This document shows, piece by piece, positions 1 to 10,202 of a DNA stretch of 64,000 bases. The DNA is from Anaeramoeba ignava (lineage: Eukaryota; Metamonada; Anaeramoebidae), in assembly GCA_028826165.1 (NCBI GenBank), contig JAPDFW010000086.1:62001-126000 (forward strand). The letters run 5' to 3'. Within the stretch, counting starts at the first letter, position 1, and the number at the start of each line of letters is the position of its first letter. Made by a program: the position numbers and the translations under genes. The notes under the pieces were generated by a model. The model searched no databases and was not told the origin of the DNA. It saw nothing but the letters and a program-made list of their open reading frames with translations.

Positions 1-384
1 ATCAAAATCAAAATCAAAATCAAAATGAAAATGAAAATCAAAATCAAATCAAAATCAAAATCAAAATCAAAATGAAAATCAAAATCAAAATCAAAATCAA
101 AATCAAAATCAAAATGAAAATGAAAATCAAAATCAAAATCAAAATATAAATTAAAACCAAAATCAAAATCAAAATCAAAATCAAAATCAAAATCAAAATC
201 AAAATCAAAATCAAAATCAAAATCAAAATCAAAATCAAAATCAAAATCAAAATCAAAATCAAAATCAAAATATAAATCAAAATCAAAATCAAAATATAAA
301 TCAAAATCAAAATCAAAATCAAAATCAAAATGAAAATGAAAATGAAAATGAAATTCAAAATCAAAATCAAAATCAAAATCAAAA
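1..384. repeat. AATCAA-type hexamer tandem repeat
   Basis: Almost pure tandem array of the 6-nt unit AAAATC with occasional AAAATG and AAATAT variants. The plus strand would encode Gln-Asn in one frame, but a lost base near 46 and a TAA near 151 break that frame, so I do not call it coding. It most likely belongs to an intron or intergenic stretch of a gene that begins left of the window. The same unit recurs inside coding exons at 7937-8480, 14008-14600 and 26205-26580. Confidence 0.9.
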
Positions 385-385
385 T

Positions 386-488
386 AAGACCATCTTTTGT
401 GACTTCGATTAAGCTAAATTGTGGCGATAAAACAAGTTCTTATTGGATTAAATTTGGAGTTGCTCTTTTACTTTCATTGAAGAACTAA
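386..488 (+). CDS. possible terminal exon of an upstream gene (partial)
   Basis: Directly after the repeat the base composition changes. A frame of about 34 codons stays open to a TAA at 486-488 and ends ...FGVALLLSLKN. The composition is more coding-like than the flanks, with Cys, Trp, Asp and Gly codons present. If the repeat is the last intron of an upstream plus-strand gene, this would be its final exon, using an AAG acceptor like a dozen other introns in the window. I do not recognise the product. A second frame also reads out of the repeat and stops after a few codons, so the assignment is weak. Confidence 0.2.
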
Positions 489-571
489 AAAAAACAAATT
501 TTCAAAAATTTCCACAATTTTTTTTTCATTTTTTTTTTCTCATTTTTTTCCTTTTCTTGGTTCTTCTTTAA

Positions 572-3500
572 ATGTCACAAAAAAATACAAAACTTGTTCG
601 AACAAAATTGAAAGTAATTTTTTAATTAATTTCTAAGAAAAAAGCCAAAATTAATTTTTTTTTTGGTTTAAATAGAAAAAATCAAAATCAAATTTGTCAC
701 TTTTTATAAACAATTCCAAAAATAAATTTAAAGGAAATGAGCAAAAACAATTACAAAGTCTTCTTCAGGCTTTAAACTTACATTTTAAAAGACATCCTTT
801 TTTAATAAAGAAAGAATTAACTTTATATGAATCAATTGGTAAAAAAATTATTAAAAATTTTTTCAAATTAAAATTTAATTAAATTTGTTTTTTAGAACTT
901 CCTTTAAAAATTTTGAATAAAAATTCTCGAGAAATTATTACAAAATTTCTTATGGAATTTTCAGACAATTCAATTATTGATTTTGTGCCAACTCTTATAA
1001 AATCCATTTTTAGCGGAGAAAAGGAAGGTAAATTTTTTACAAAAGATTTTAGTAAGAAAAATCTCTATAATTCTTTTTTTTTTTCAAATTAGAAATTTTT
1101 AGTGTTACAACAAGAATAAGTGTTCGATTACTTTTCCAGTTAATATTTAGGTTACGCTATATGATTTTTCAACCTCAAGTTGTTCACGAATTATTTAATT
1201 CTTTGATGCATTTAGAAAGATATGATTTATTGAAAATGGGGGTTGTTGATAATCTCATTTGGAGTTTTGGGCAATTAGTATCTGTTGAGCCAGCGAATTG
1301 TTTAAAAAGTAGAACAAAATACAAAAAATTATTAAATTTAAATTAAAAATTAATTATTAAATTTAAATTAAAAATTAATTATTAAATTTAAATTAAAAAT
1401 TAATTATTAAATTTAAATTAAAAATTAATTATTAAATTTAAATTAAAAATTATTTATTAAATTTAAATTAAAAATTATTTATTAAATTTAAATTAAAAAT
1501 TATTTATTAAATTTAAATTAAAAATTATTTATTAAATTTAAATTAAAAATTAGTTTGGTTGATTGAGTTTCTTCCAATAATAAGTTTTGAAAAAACTGAC
1601 AAAATAATTTTACTTAAATTATACAGTTTTCTTGAACTTATACTTCAAAAATTAATGTAAAACAAAATCTAACAAAATTAAATCAAACAAAATTAACGAA
1701 AAAATCTAACAAAATTAAATCAAACAAAAAAATATAACGAAATTAACAAAATATAACAAAAAAATCAAACAAAATATAAAAAATAACAAAATTAAACAAA
1801 AATAAAATATAACAAAATTAAACAAAATTAAAAACAAAATCTAATTAAAATTAAATCAAACAAAATTAAACAAAATATAACTCAAAATTAAATATAACAA
1901 AATTAAATCAAACAAAATTAAATATAACAAAATTAAATATAACAAAATATAACAAAATATAACAAAATATAACAAAATTAAATATAACAAAATTAAATAT
2001 AACAAAATTAAATATAACAAAATTAAACAAAATTAAATCAAACAAAATTAAATATAACAAAATTAAATTAAACAAAATATAACAAAATTAAATATAACAA
2101 AATTAAATCTAATTGTTTATAGATTGAATAATATGTCAGAATATCATTATAAAAGTTTAATTTCTCCAACATTATTTGAACAATTATTAAGAATTTATAT
2201 TAATGAAATTTATATTAAAAATAATCATGAAAAAATTGCAAAAAAATTGAAGAAAATATTTCCATTACTTGTTAATATTTCTTTATTTGGAGATCCAGAA
2301 TCTCCAAGGAGATATTTTATTCAATTATTATCGCTATTAGCGACTTCTTTAATTCCTTTAAGGACATTAGTTTTAGATTATATTTCACAATGTTTAGAAA
2401 GAGATTTTTTTTGTTTTCAAGTTTGGTGTAAAGCTTATCCTCTTTATATTCCTCAATCAAATAATTTAATTTTGCATATTATGACTGAATCTCCAAAATA
2501 TAAGGTTGTATATATTTATTAAATTAAATATAAAATTATTTATTAAATTATTTATAAAATTATTTATAAAATTATTTATAAAATTATTTATAAAATTAAA
2601 TATAAAATTAAATATAAAATTAAATATAAAATTATTTATAAAATTAATTATAAAATTATTTATAAAATTATTTATAAAATTAATTATAAAATTAATTATA
2701 AAATTATTTATAAAATTATTTATAAAATTAATTATAAAATTAATTATAAAATTATATATAAAATTAAATATAAAATTATTTATAAAATTATATATAAAAT
2801 TATATATAAAATTATTTATAAAATTTATAAAATTATTTATAAAATTAATTATAAAATTAATTATAAAATTATTTATAAAATTATTTATAAAATTATTTAT
2901 AAAATTATTTATAAAATTATTATAAAATTATTTATAAAATTATTTATAAAATTATTTATAAAATTATTTATAAAATTATTTTATAAAATTAATTATAAAA
3001 TTAAATATAAAATTAATTATAAAATTATTTATAAAATTATTTATAAAATTAATTATAAAATTATTTATAAAATTATTTATAAAATTTTTATAAAATTATT
3101 TATAAAATTAAATATAAAATTAATTATAAAATTATTTATTAAAATTATAAAATATAAAATTAAATATAAAATTAAATATAAAATTATTTATAAAATTATT
3201 TATAAAATTATTTATAAAATTATTTATAAAATTATTTATAAAATTATTTATAAAATTATTTATAAAATTAAATATAAAATTAAAATATAAAATTATTAAT
3301 AAAATTAAATATAAAATTAATTATAAAATTAAATATAAAATTATTTATAAAATTATATATAAAATTAAATTATAAAATTAATTATAAAATTATTTATAAA
3401 ATTCAAATATAAAAATTAAATATAAAATTATTTATAAAATTAAATATTAAATTATTTATAAAATTATTTATAAAATTATTTATAAAATTATTTATAAAAT

Positions 3501-4455
3501 TATTTATAAAATTATTTATAAAATTATTTATAAAATTAAATATAAAATTATTTATAAAATTATTTATAAAATTAAATATAAAATTATTTATAAAATTATA
3601 TATAAAATTAAATATAAAATTAACATAAAATTATTTATAAAATTTTATTTATAAAATTATTTATTAAATTATATATTAAATTATTTATAAAATTAAATAT
3701 AAAATTAATTATAAAATTTATTTATAAAATTATTTATTAAAATTAATTATAAAATTATTTATAAAATTATTTATAAAATTATTTATAAAATTAAATATAA
3801 AATTAAATATAAAATTAAATATAAAATTATTTATAAAATTAAATATAAAATTAAATATAAAATTATTTATAAAATTAAATATAAAATTATTTATAAAATT
3901 ATTTATAAAATTATTTATAAAATTAAATATAAAATTAATTATAAAATTAATTATAAAATTAATTATAAAATTAATTATAAAATTATATATAAAATTAAAT
4001 ATAAAATTATTTATAAAATTAATTATAAAATTATTTATAAAATTAAATATAAAATTATTTATAAAATTAAATATAAAATTATTTATAAAATTATTTATAA
4101 AATTATAAATTTAAATTCGGATAAAATTTTTTCATTTTAGATTGATCTTAAAAAATGCACAGAACTTTGTAAAACGTTTACTAAAATAAATAAAGCTATT
4201 CTTTCAGGAAAATTTAAACAATTTTTAAATAAAAATCAAAATCAAAATCAAAAATCAAAACAAAATTTTGAAAAAATATTTGATAATAAATTTTCAAAAA
4301 AAGATATAAAAATGGCAACAATTACTTTTAAAGCATTTAGAAAAAAAGCTTCAAAAAAAAGAAAGAAAGCATTACTTTTATTATTATTACTTTCATTAGC
4401 ATTAATTTTATTATTTTTAAGGAATTTATTTTTTGATTTCATTTATTTTTTTTGA
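572..4455 (+). CDS. TMEM214: TMEM214-like ER membrane protein, seven exons
   Basis: Exons: 572-613, 676-838, 896-1027, 1093-1308, 1554-1656, 2123-2504 and 4141-4455. They sum to exactly 451 codons (450 aa), which supports all six GT-AG introns. The protein is all-helical. Its exon 6 segment, FPLLVNISLFGDPES followed by a VWCKAYPLYIPQS stretch, lines up with the corresponding part of animal TMEM214 as I remember it (FPRLKVLAFG..., VWRQLYPKHLSQS). A Lys-rich segment then leads into one strongly hydrophobic span of Leu/Ile residues about 20-35 residues before the stop, consistent with an ER tail or membrane anchor. Animal TMEM214 is an ER protein reported to recruit procaspase-4. No such role can be inferred here. 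It is shorter than the human protein (about 690 aa), missing most of the C-terminal region. A short run of NQ repeats sits just after the start of exon 7. Confidence 0.6.
1331..1553. repeat. 25-bp tandem repeat filling TMEM214 intron 4
   Basis: A 25-nt unit beginning ATTAAATTTAAATT recurs with exact spacing at 1331, 1356, 1381, 1406 and onward for about nine copies up to the TAG acceptor at 1551-1553. Later copies change AATTAATT to AATTATTT. The repeat starts 22 nt after the donor at 1309. There are no unique spacers between units, so this is a minisatellite. Confidence 0.85.
1657..2122. repeat. AACAAAATTAAATAT repeat filling TMEM214 intron 5
   Basis: Irregular tandem repeat built from AACAAAATTAAATAT and shorter AACAAAATAT or AATCAAAC variants. 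It occupies essentially the whole intron between the donor GTAAAA at 1657 and the acceptor TTTATAG at 2122. No coding potential or RNA gene is visible inside. Confidence 0.75.
2505..4140. repeat. 1.6-kb TTTATAAAATTA repeat filling TMEM214 intron 6
   Basis: A 12-nt unit (TTTATAAAATTA and variants with AATAT, AATTA or TATAT in the middle) repeats more than 120 times, from just after the donor to about 4110. Only about 30 nt of unique sequence precedes the acceptor TTTTAG. The unit is a multiple of three and stop-free in one frame, so a spurious 139-codon KLFI-type frame runs through its first quarter. I treat that as non-coding. Confidence 0.85.
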
Positions 4456-4791
4456 ATAAAGATTTAAAATAAAAATAAACAAAGAAAAGGAGAAAAAATA
4501 AAAATAAATTTTTTTTCTCCTTTTTCTCTATTTTTTATTAAAATTTAAATATTTAAATTATTTATTTTAGAGATAAAAGAAAAAAATTAATTGAAAAATA
4601 AAAAAAAAATAAACACTTTGCCCGCATGAATAAAAAAATTTTTTTTTAATTAAAAATTTTTCTTTTTTTTTTATATTTTTTAATTTTCATTTTTTTTTCT
4701 CTTTTATTTTTTTAATTGTTTTTTTCTTTTTTTCAATTTTCTTTGTTATATTTTAAAAAACCAAAAAAACTTTTTCTTTAATTTTATTATA
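4456..4791. other. intergenic, nothing specific
   Basis: Poly-A and poly-T tracts between the TMEM214 stop and the Ras start. Runs of T8-T10 flank an AAAAACTTTTTCTTTAATTTTATTATA stretch just before the Ras ATG, which is the only candidate for core promoter sequence. No gene is seen on either strand. Confidence 0.5.
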
Positions 4792-5970
4792 ATGGCGTTA
4801 ATTATGAAATTAGTTGTACTTGGAGGAGGAGGAGTTGGAAAAAGTGCATTAACAATACAATTCCTTCAAAAACAATTTTTAGAAACGTAATTATAATATT
4901 TTTTTTATTTTAAAAAATTTTTTTTATATTTAATCTCCCTTTTTTATTAATTTTTTCTCCTTTTTTTTCTTTTTCTCAAATAAATTAATAACTGAAAAAT
5001 AAATTAAAAATCAAAAATTAAATTGAAAATTAAATTGAAAATTAAAAATCGAAAAATAACGTAAATTGATTTTGATCTAATTTAAATTTTTCTTTGTTTG
5101 TTTTTTTTTTGATCATAATTAGATATGATCCAACAATTGAAGAAAGTTATAGAAAACAAATGGTAATTGATAATGATAGTTATGTTCTTGATATTTTAGA
5201 TACTGCTGGACAAGAAGAATATGCACCAATGAGAGAAAAATATATGGCATCAGGTCATGGATTTTTATTTGTTTTTTCAATTACATCTCGAATTTCTTTT
5301 GAATATTTGAATGAACTTTATCAAACAGTAAATAATTCAATAATTTAAAAAATAATTCAATAATTTATAAACATGATTTAAAAATGATTTAAAAATATTT
5401 TATAAACATGATTTAAAAATGATTTAAAAATATTTTATAAACATGAAATGAATAAAATGAATAAAAATAATTCAAAAACATGAAATGAATAAAATGAATA
5501 AAATTAATTTAAAAATGATTTAAAAATAATTTATAAACATGAAATTAATAAAATGAATGAAATGAATAAAAATAATTAAAAAATAATTTATAAACATGAA
5601 ATTAATAAAATGAATAAAAATGAAATAAAAATGAATAAAAATGAATAAAAATGAATAAAATTAATTTAAATAAAAAAGTTATGAATAAAAATTAATTAAA
5701 AAGAATTTCCTATTGTTGTCGAATAAAAATAAAATTAATAAAATTAATAAAAATGAATAAAATGAATGAAAATAAAAAAAAATAATTTATCAACTTTTAA
5801 ATGCCCATAAAATGAAGCATCAGCAAAAACAATTAAAAATGTTGAAAAATAATTTATAAAAATAAAATTAAGTTAAAATGAATAAAAAATTGTTGTTGGC
5901 GGTAATTCAGGAAAAAAGAGAAGAAAAAGATTGTAAAATAAAAATCGTTGGAAATAAATTTACGTTCTTT
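4792..5970 (+). pseudogene. Ras/Rap-family small GTPase with decayed 3' half
   Basis: Exon 1 (4792-4886) encodes an N-terminus with the P-loop GGGGVGKSALTIQF. After an intron with an ATTAG acceptor, exon 2 (5123-5327) gives switch [13 protein letters not shown] and the G3 motif [13 protein letters not shown], typical of Ras/Rap. From 5328 the sequence turns into GAATAAAAAT repeats. Within these lie collinear remnants of the missing half: EFPIVV at about 5704 (the strand before NKxD), then FKCP-stop-NEASAKTIKNVE at about 5793-5848 (the G5 SAK motif, interrupted by TAA), then a basic frame ending REEKDCKIKIVGNKFTFF-stop near 5970. No uninterrupted NKxD is found and no CaaX box. Either the 3' half is a decayed pseudogene invaded by repeats, or very small exons are hidden here. 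The last stretch could alternatively be a displaced G4 strand. Confidence 0.6.
5340..5700. repeat. AATGAATAAAAATG-type degenerate repeats in the Ras tail
   Basis: Two interleaved units, TTTATAAACATGATTTAAAAATGA (about 5360-5450) and AATAAAATGAATAAAAATG (about 5450-5680), occupy the place where the Ras effector and G4 region should be. They resemble the private intron repeats of neighbouring genes but enclose recognisable, broken Ras codons further right. Confidence 0.6.
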
Positions 5971-6239
5971 TAATACTTTTTCATTCTTTTTTTCTTTCAA
6001 CATTTTCAAAAACAAGAAGATTATTTTCTAAAAAGGATTCTTTTTCTTTTCGTAATTTTTATTTTCTTTCCAAATTGAAATTTGTTTTGTCTTTTTTTTT
6101 TCTCTCTTTCTTTTCCTTCAATAAAAATCAAAAAAAAATTCATCATTTTTCATTTTTCATTTTTCATTTTTAAAAAAAGAATTGAAAAAAAAAATTTTTT
6201 TTCTCAAGAAATTTATCAAAAATTTCATACTCGGATAGC

Positions 6240-6990
6240 TTTTCTCTAAACCCTTATTGGGATGATTTCCACTAAAGTTCGATTCTTGCCAGAAGATAAT
6301 ATCGAAATTTTGTTATTTTCAATAAGCTCATTCACATTCCATTTGCAAATCAACATTTTGTTTTGATTTCTTTGCTTTTTGCATTTCGGGAATTTAAAGA
6401 AAAGTTCATTAAATTGAAAATAATATGAAAAAAAAAATTTCTTGAAGGACTAGAAAATGTTATTTCATTCCCAATGGAATCATTCCCCAAGAAGTTAGAA
6501 AATCCAATATATCTTCCAAAAAAAATTGTTAAATTTTCTTCTTGCTTCATTTTTTCATCTTCTTTTTGATAATCTAATTTATAGGAAATTCAATCTTTGG
6601 AAAAGTTTGTGAAACGTTTACACATTCGATCAAAATAAATAGATAGCAATTGAATATTCGTTAAAATATTTGAATTGAAATGATTTAAAAAAAATGAAAA
6701 TAAATTTTTTCAATTCAAAATTTAAATTTTGTTTGTTAAAAAATTTACCGTTAATTCAATAAAAAATTAAAATGAAAAATGTGTTCTTTCCATTTTTAAT
6801 CGTAAAGAAGAGAATAATAACCATTTTCTGGGAGAATTTGTTCCAGAACATTCTGTAATGGATAATATTCATGGAAACCAAACAAAAAGACCTTCTAATT
6901 CCCCAAAAACTCAAATATTGTTTCATTCAAAAAATTTGAGCTATTCAAAAAAGAAAAAAGCAAAATTTTTTTTTGTTTGATTTTCATTGT
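6240..6990 (-). other. unidentified coding-like fragments, possibly a degraded gene
   Basis: Several minus-strand stretches have coding-like amino acid composition but no continuous frame. About 6900-6800 reads KVFLFGFHEYYPLQNVLEQ. 6580-6350 contains NLTIFFGRYIGFSNFLG. 6365-6243 ends in NELIENNKISILSSGKNRT followed shortly by TAG. A GT donor after ...LPEN (near 6818) and the TTAG acceptor near 6582 would join the first two pieces in phase, but the join to the third needs a frameshift. Plus-strand frames here (about 6774-6980, with HFLGEFVPEHSVMDN) are also open, so the strand is uncertain. I recognise no family. Confidence 0.25.
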
Positions 6991-7003
6991 TTTTTTGATT
7001 GTT

Positions 7004-9493
7004 TTAAAGAAAAGCAATTTTCTTAGAAAAAAAGAAAAATTCTTTGATTGCTTTTGAAAGTTCTTTTTCAGATTTAAAATTAATTTCTTTCGCTTTTAGA
7101 ATTGTTCCTTTTTTGAATTTGAATGAATTTAATTGATTCATATTTTTTGAAATGATTTCCAAAACAATTTTTTTCTCAATAATTGTTTGTTTTGTTTGTT
7201 TTTTTGTTTCCTGTAGTTTTTGAATTAGAAACTTTAAAACTTTCAAAATAAAATTTAAATCATTTGAAACAGAATCTTGAGTTTTGATGAAAATGGAGTG
7301 ATGTAGATTAAGGAAAAGCTTGAAACCTTTGAGGAGATAATAAAGAAATAATTTGAAAAAATCATCTTCTTTTGTTCTTGAAAAATTTTGTTTTTATTTT
7401 GGAAAAATAGGATAATAATTTCGAAAATTTGAGCAATAATTGGTAAATATAAAGGATTTTGATTTTGAATTTGAATTTGATTTTTTTGTGATTCCATTAA
7501 TTTTGTTTGTAAATTGAAATTATGAGATAAAAAACGAATTAAAAGTCTGAATAATTTTTCCCAATCTTTTTCAAGTTTGATATTTTGTTGAACTAATTGA
7601 ATTATAATTCTTTTGATGATTTCAAGAATTTGGAAAGTAATTTGTGAATTTGTTGATTCTAAATCATTAACTGCCAAAAATTGGATTAATAAATCAAAAA
7701 TGATTGAGATGAACAATTCATTATCTTTTTCTTTTATTTGTTCTCGATACTTTTTGGCAAATGTAGAGTGTGTTTGAATTTGTGTTGTTTTCTTGTATAA
7801 AATATCAATAAAGCTTGAATTTTTTGTGAGTGAATCTATTATGCATATTAGGGATTTATCAACAGAAGAATTTCTTGGAAAATTTGGGATATTCCAAAAA
7901 ATGTTTGAAGTTAAAATAAGGAAGTGATCCAAAATATGAATTTGATTTTGATTTTGATTTTGATTTTGATTTTGATTTTGATTTTGATTTTGATTTTGAT
8001 TTTGATTTTGATTTTGATTTTGATTTTGATTTTGATTTTGATTTTGATTTTGATTTTGATTTTCTTTTTCATTTTCATTTTGATTTTCATTTTGATTTTT
8101 GATTTTGATTTTGATTTTGATTTTGATTTTCATTTTGATTTTCAATTTGATTTTGATTTTGATTTTGATTTTGATTTTCATTTTGATTTTCAATTTGATT
8201 TTCATTTAAATTTTCATTTAAATTTTCTTTTTCATTTTGATTTAAATTTTCTTTTAAATTTTCTTTTAAATTTTCTTTTAAATTTTGATTTTCATTTTGA
8301 TTTAAATTTTCTTTTAAATTTTCTTTTAAATTTTCTTTTAAATTTTCTTTTAAATTTTGATTTTCATTTTGATTTTCATTTTCATTTTGATTTTCATTTT
8401 GATTTTGATTTTCATTTTGATTTTCATTTTGATTTTCATTTTGATTTTCATTTAAATTTTCATTTAAATTTTCTTTTAAATTTTCTTTAATTTCTAAATA
8501 CTTCACTAATGACTTGATTCCAAATTCTTCAATAATCCTTAAAAATTCCCATAAATTTAAGAAAAATCCTTCAATATATTGATTCAATTTAGATTCTTCA
8601 TCAATCCATGAAAATTTGCCTTCTTTTTTTGAATCTTGATTTTCTTGATCTTTTGATTTGTTGAAAAAAATTGAAGAAAAACTCAAGATTGCAGAAGCAA
8701 AGAAAAACGGATTAAAAGAAGAATTATCTTGCTCAAAAATTTGAAGCAAATTGATATTAAAGCCTGAAATATAATGGTCAATAATTTCCAATAATTTTAA
8801 TGTGAAATCATCTTCATTTTTATCAATCATATCAATACAATTATCAACTAAAATATTTTTTTCTTGTGATTTTTGAGAAGATGATAAAAAAACAACCAAA
8901 ATAACAAATCCATGCAAATGAATAATAGGATGAATTATTGGATCTTGATCCGAAATTATATGATTAAGAATATAAAGAATATTTCTTGAATTATTGGCAA
9001 AAATGAGATTGAATTGTTTGTCTTGAAGAAATAATTCATTTCCATTAATTATTAATGATTCAAATAAACCAAGTAAAGCAATTTTGAACTCCAAATTTTT
9101 CAAGTTGATTTTTTTGATTTCTTGGAATAAACTTGTTAAATATTCTTCAATTTTTTGTTCTTCACAAATTAAATTAACAACTTCTTTTTGGAAATTTTTT
9201 GGTTTTCTTCTTGAAAAGGCTCTAAAAAATGTTGAAATGAATTGAATTGAATGAGTGATTAAAAATTCGTTTTCTGAATTTAAATTATTAAGTGCTTTTT
9301 GAAATAATTGACGAATTGGATTTTTTAAATTGTTTAAAATTTCTGTTTGCATTTCAATTATTTTTGTGTAAATGTATTTTTTATTGATTTTGATAAGAAA
9401 GAATTGATGCAATTCATTTTCTGGGATTTGCCTTTTTGGATGTAAAAATGTATCAAATAAAACAATTGATTTTTCTTGGTGTTTCTTACTCAT
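7004..9493 (-). CDS. ARMH3: ARMH3-like armadillo protein with two single-base frame breaks
   Basis: Starts at 9493 (MSKKHQEKSIVLFD) and ends at 7004. The N-terminus matches ARMH3 (C10orf76), as I remember it, across KEKVVLMYDEIF...FLMKVN. The middle part (FDLLIQFLAVND ... DWEKLFRLLIRFLSHN) matches the human LDLMVEFIV ... TWRELWSALINLLKFL block, and the last 80 residues match its C-terminal helical segment. The animal protein is a Golgi/cytosolic partner of GBF1 and PI4KB. Two frame breaks are needed: one extra T in T5 at 8096-8100 within the Gln/Asn tract, and one missing base in A5 at 7381-7385. They cancel, so the total length is exactly 830 codons. About 150 Gln/Asn/Glu/Lys-rich residues (8480-7937) replace a Pro/Thr-rich loop of the human protein. 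Because the protein sequence stays conserved on both sides of each break, I favour sequencing error over a dead gene. Confidence 0.65.
7937..8480. repeat. hexamer coding repeat (Gln-Asn / Glu-Asn / Lys-Glu-Asn) in ARMH3
   Basis: On the minus strand this reads AATCAA, AATGAA and AATTTAAAAGAA units, giving QN, EN and NLKE repeats. Nearly all codons are CAA, GAA and AAT, the signature of DNA-level slippage. It sits in a loop between two conserved armadillo-like blocks. Confidence 0.85.
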
Positions 9494-9535
9494 TATTTTA
9501 AAAAATGGAGTAAAAAAATGAAAACATGAAAAAAA

Positions 9536-10135
9536 TTTTTAATATTTATTTTAATATTTAATTTAATATTTAATTTAATATTTATTTTAATATTTATTTT
9601 AATATTTATTTTAATATTTAATTTAATATTTAATTTAATATTTAATTTAATATTTAATTTAATATTTATTTTAATATTTATTTTAATATTTATTTTAATA
9701 TTTAATTTAATATTTAATTTAATATTTATTTTAATATTTATTTTAATATTTGAAAACATTTAATAAAATATTTTATTTTAATATTTATTTTTTATTTTTT
9801 TTAATATTTTAATTTTATTTTATTTATTTTTTTTAATATTTATTTAATTTAATATTTATTTTTAATATTTATTTTAATATTTATTTTAATATTTATTTTA
9901 ATATTTATTTTAATATTTATTTTAATATTTTTATTAATATTTATTTTAATTAATATTTAATTTAATATTTATTCTAATATTTATTTTAATATTTATTTTA
10001 ATATTTATTTTAATATTTATTTTAATATTTATTTTAATATTTATTTTAATATTTATTTTAATATTTATTTTAATATTTAATTCAATATTTAATATTTATT
10101 TTAATATTTATTTTAATATTTAATTTAATATTTAT
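9536..10135. repeat. TTTAATATTTAT repeat between divergent genes
   Basis: About 600 bp of a 12-nt unit (TTTAATATTTAT, with TTTAATATTTAA variants) fills the space between the ARMH3 start (9493, minus) and the GPAA1 start (10203, plus). Promoters for both genes must lie here or in the unique sequence of roughly 40-70 bp on either side. The GPAA1 side has five TTTTTCAT-type units just before its ATG. Confidence 0.8.
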
Positions 10136-10202
10136 TTCATTTTTCATTTTTCATTTTTCATTTTTTCATTTTTTCATTTGTTTTTAAATAAAAATTAAAA
10201 AA

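Noticed and set aside
1-384. Telomere-like or centromeric repeat at the window edge
   Set aside because: AAAATC is not a known telomere unit, the same hexamer appears inside several exons, and the window edge is arbitrary.
1331-1553. Evenly spaced 25-bp repeats suggesting a CRISPR array
   Set aside because: The units are directly adjacent without unique spacers, lie inside a spliced intron, and the genome is eukaryotic.
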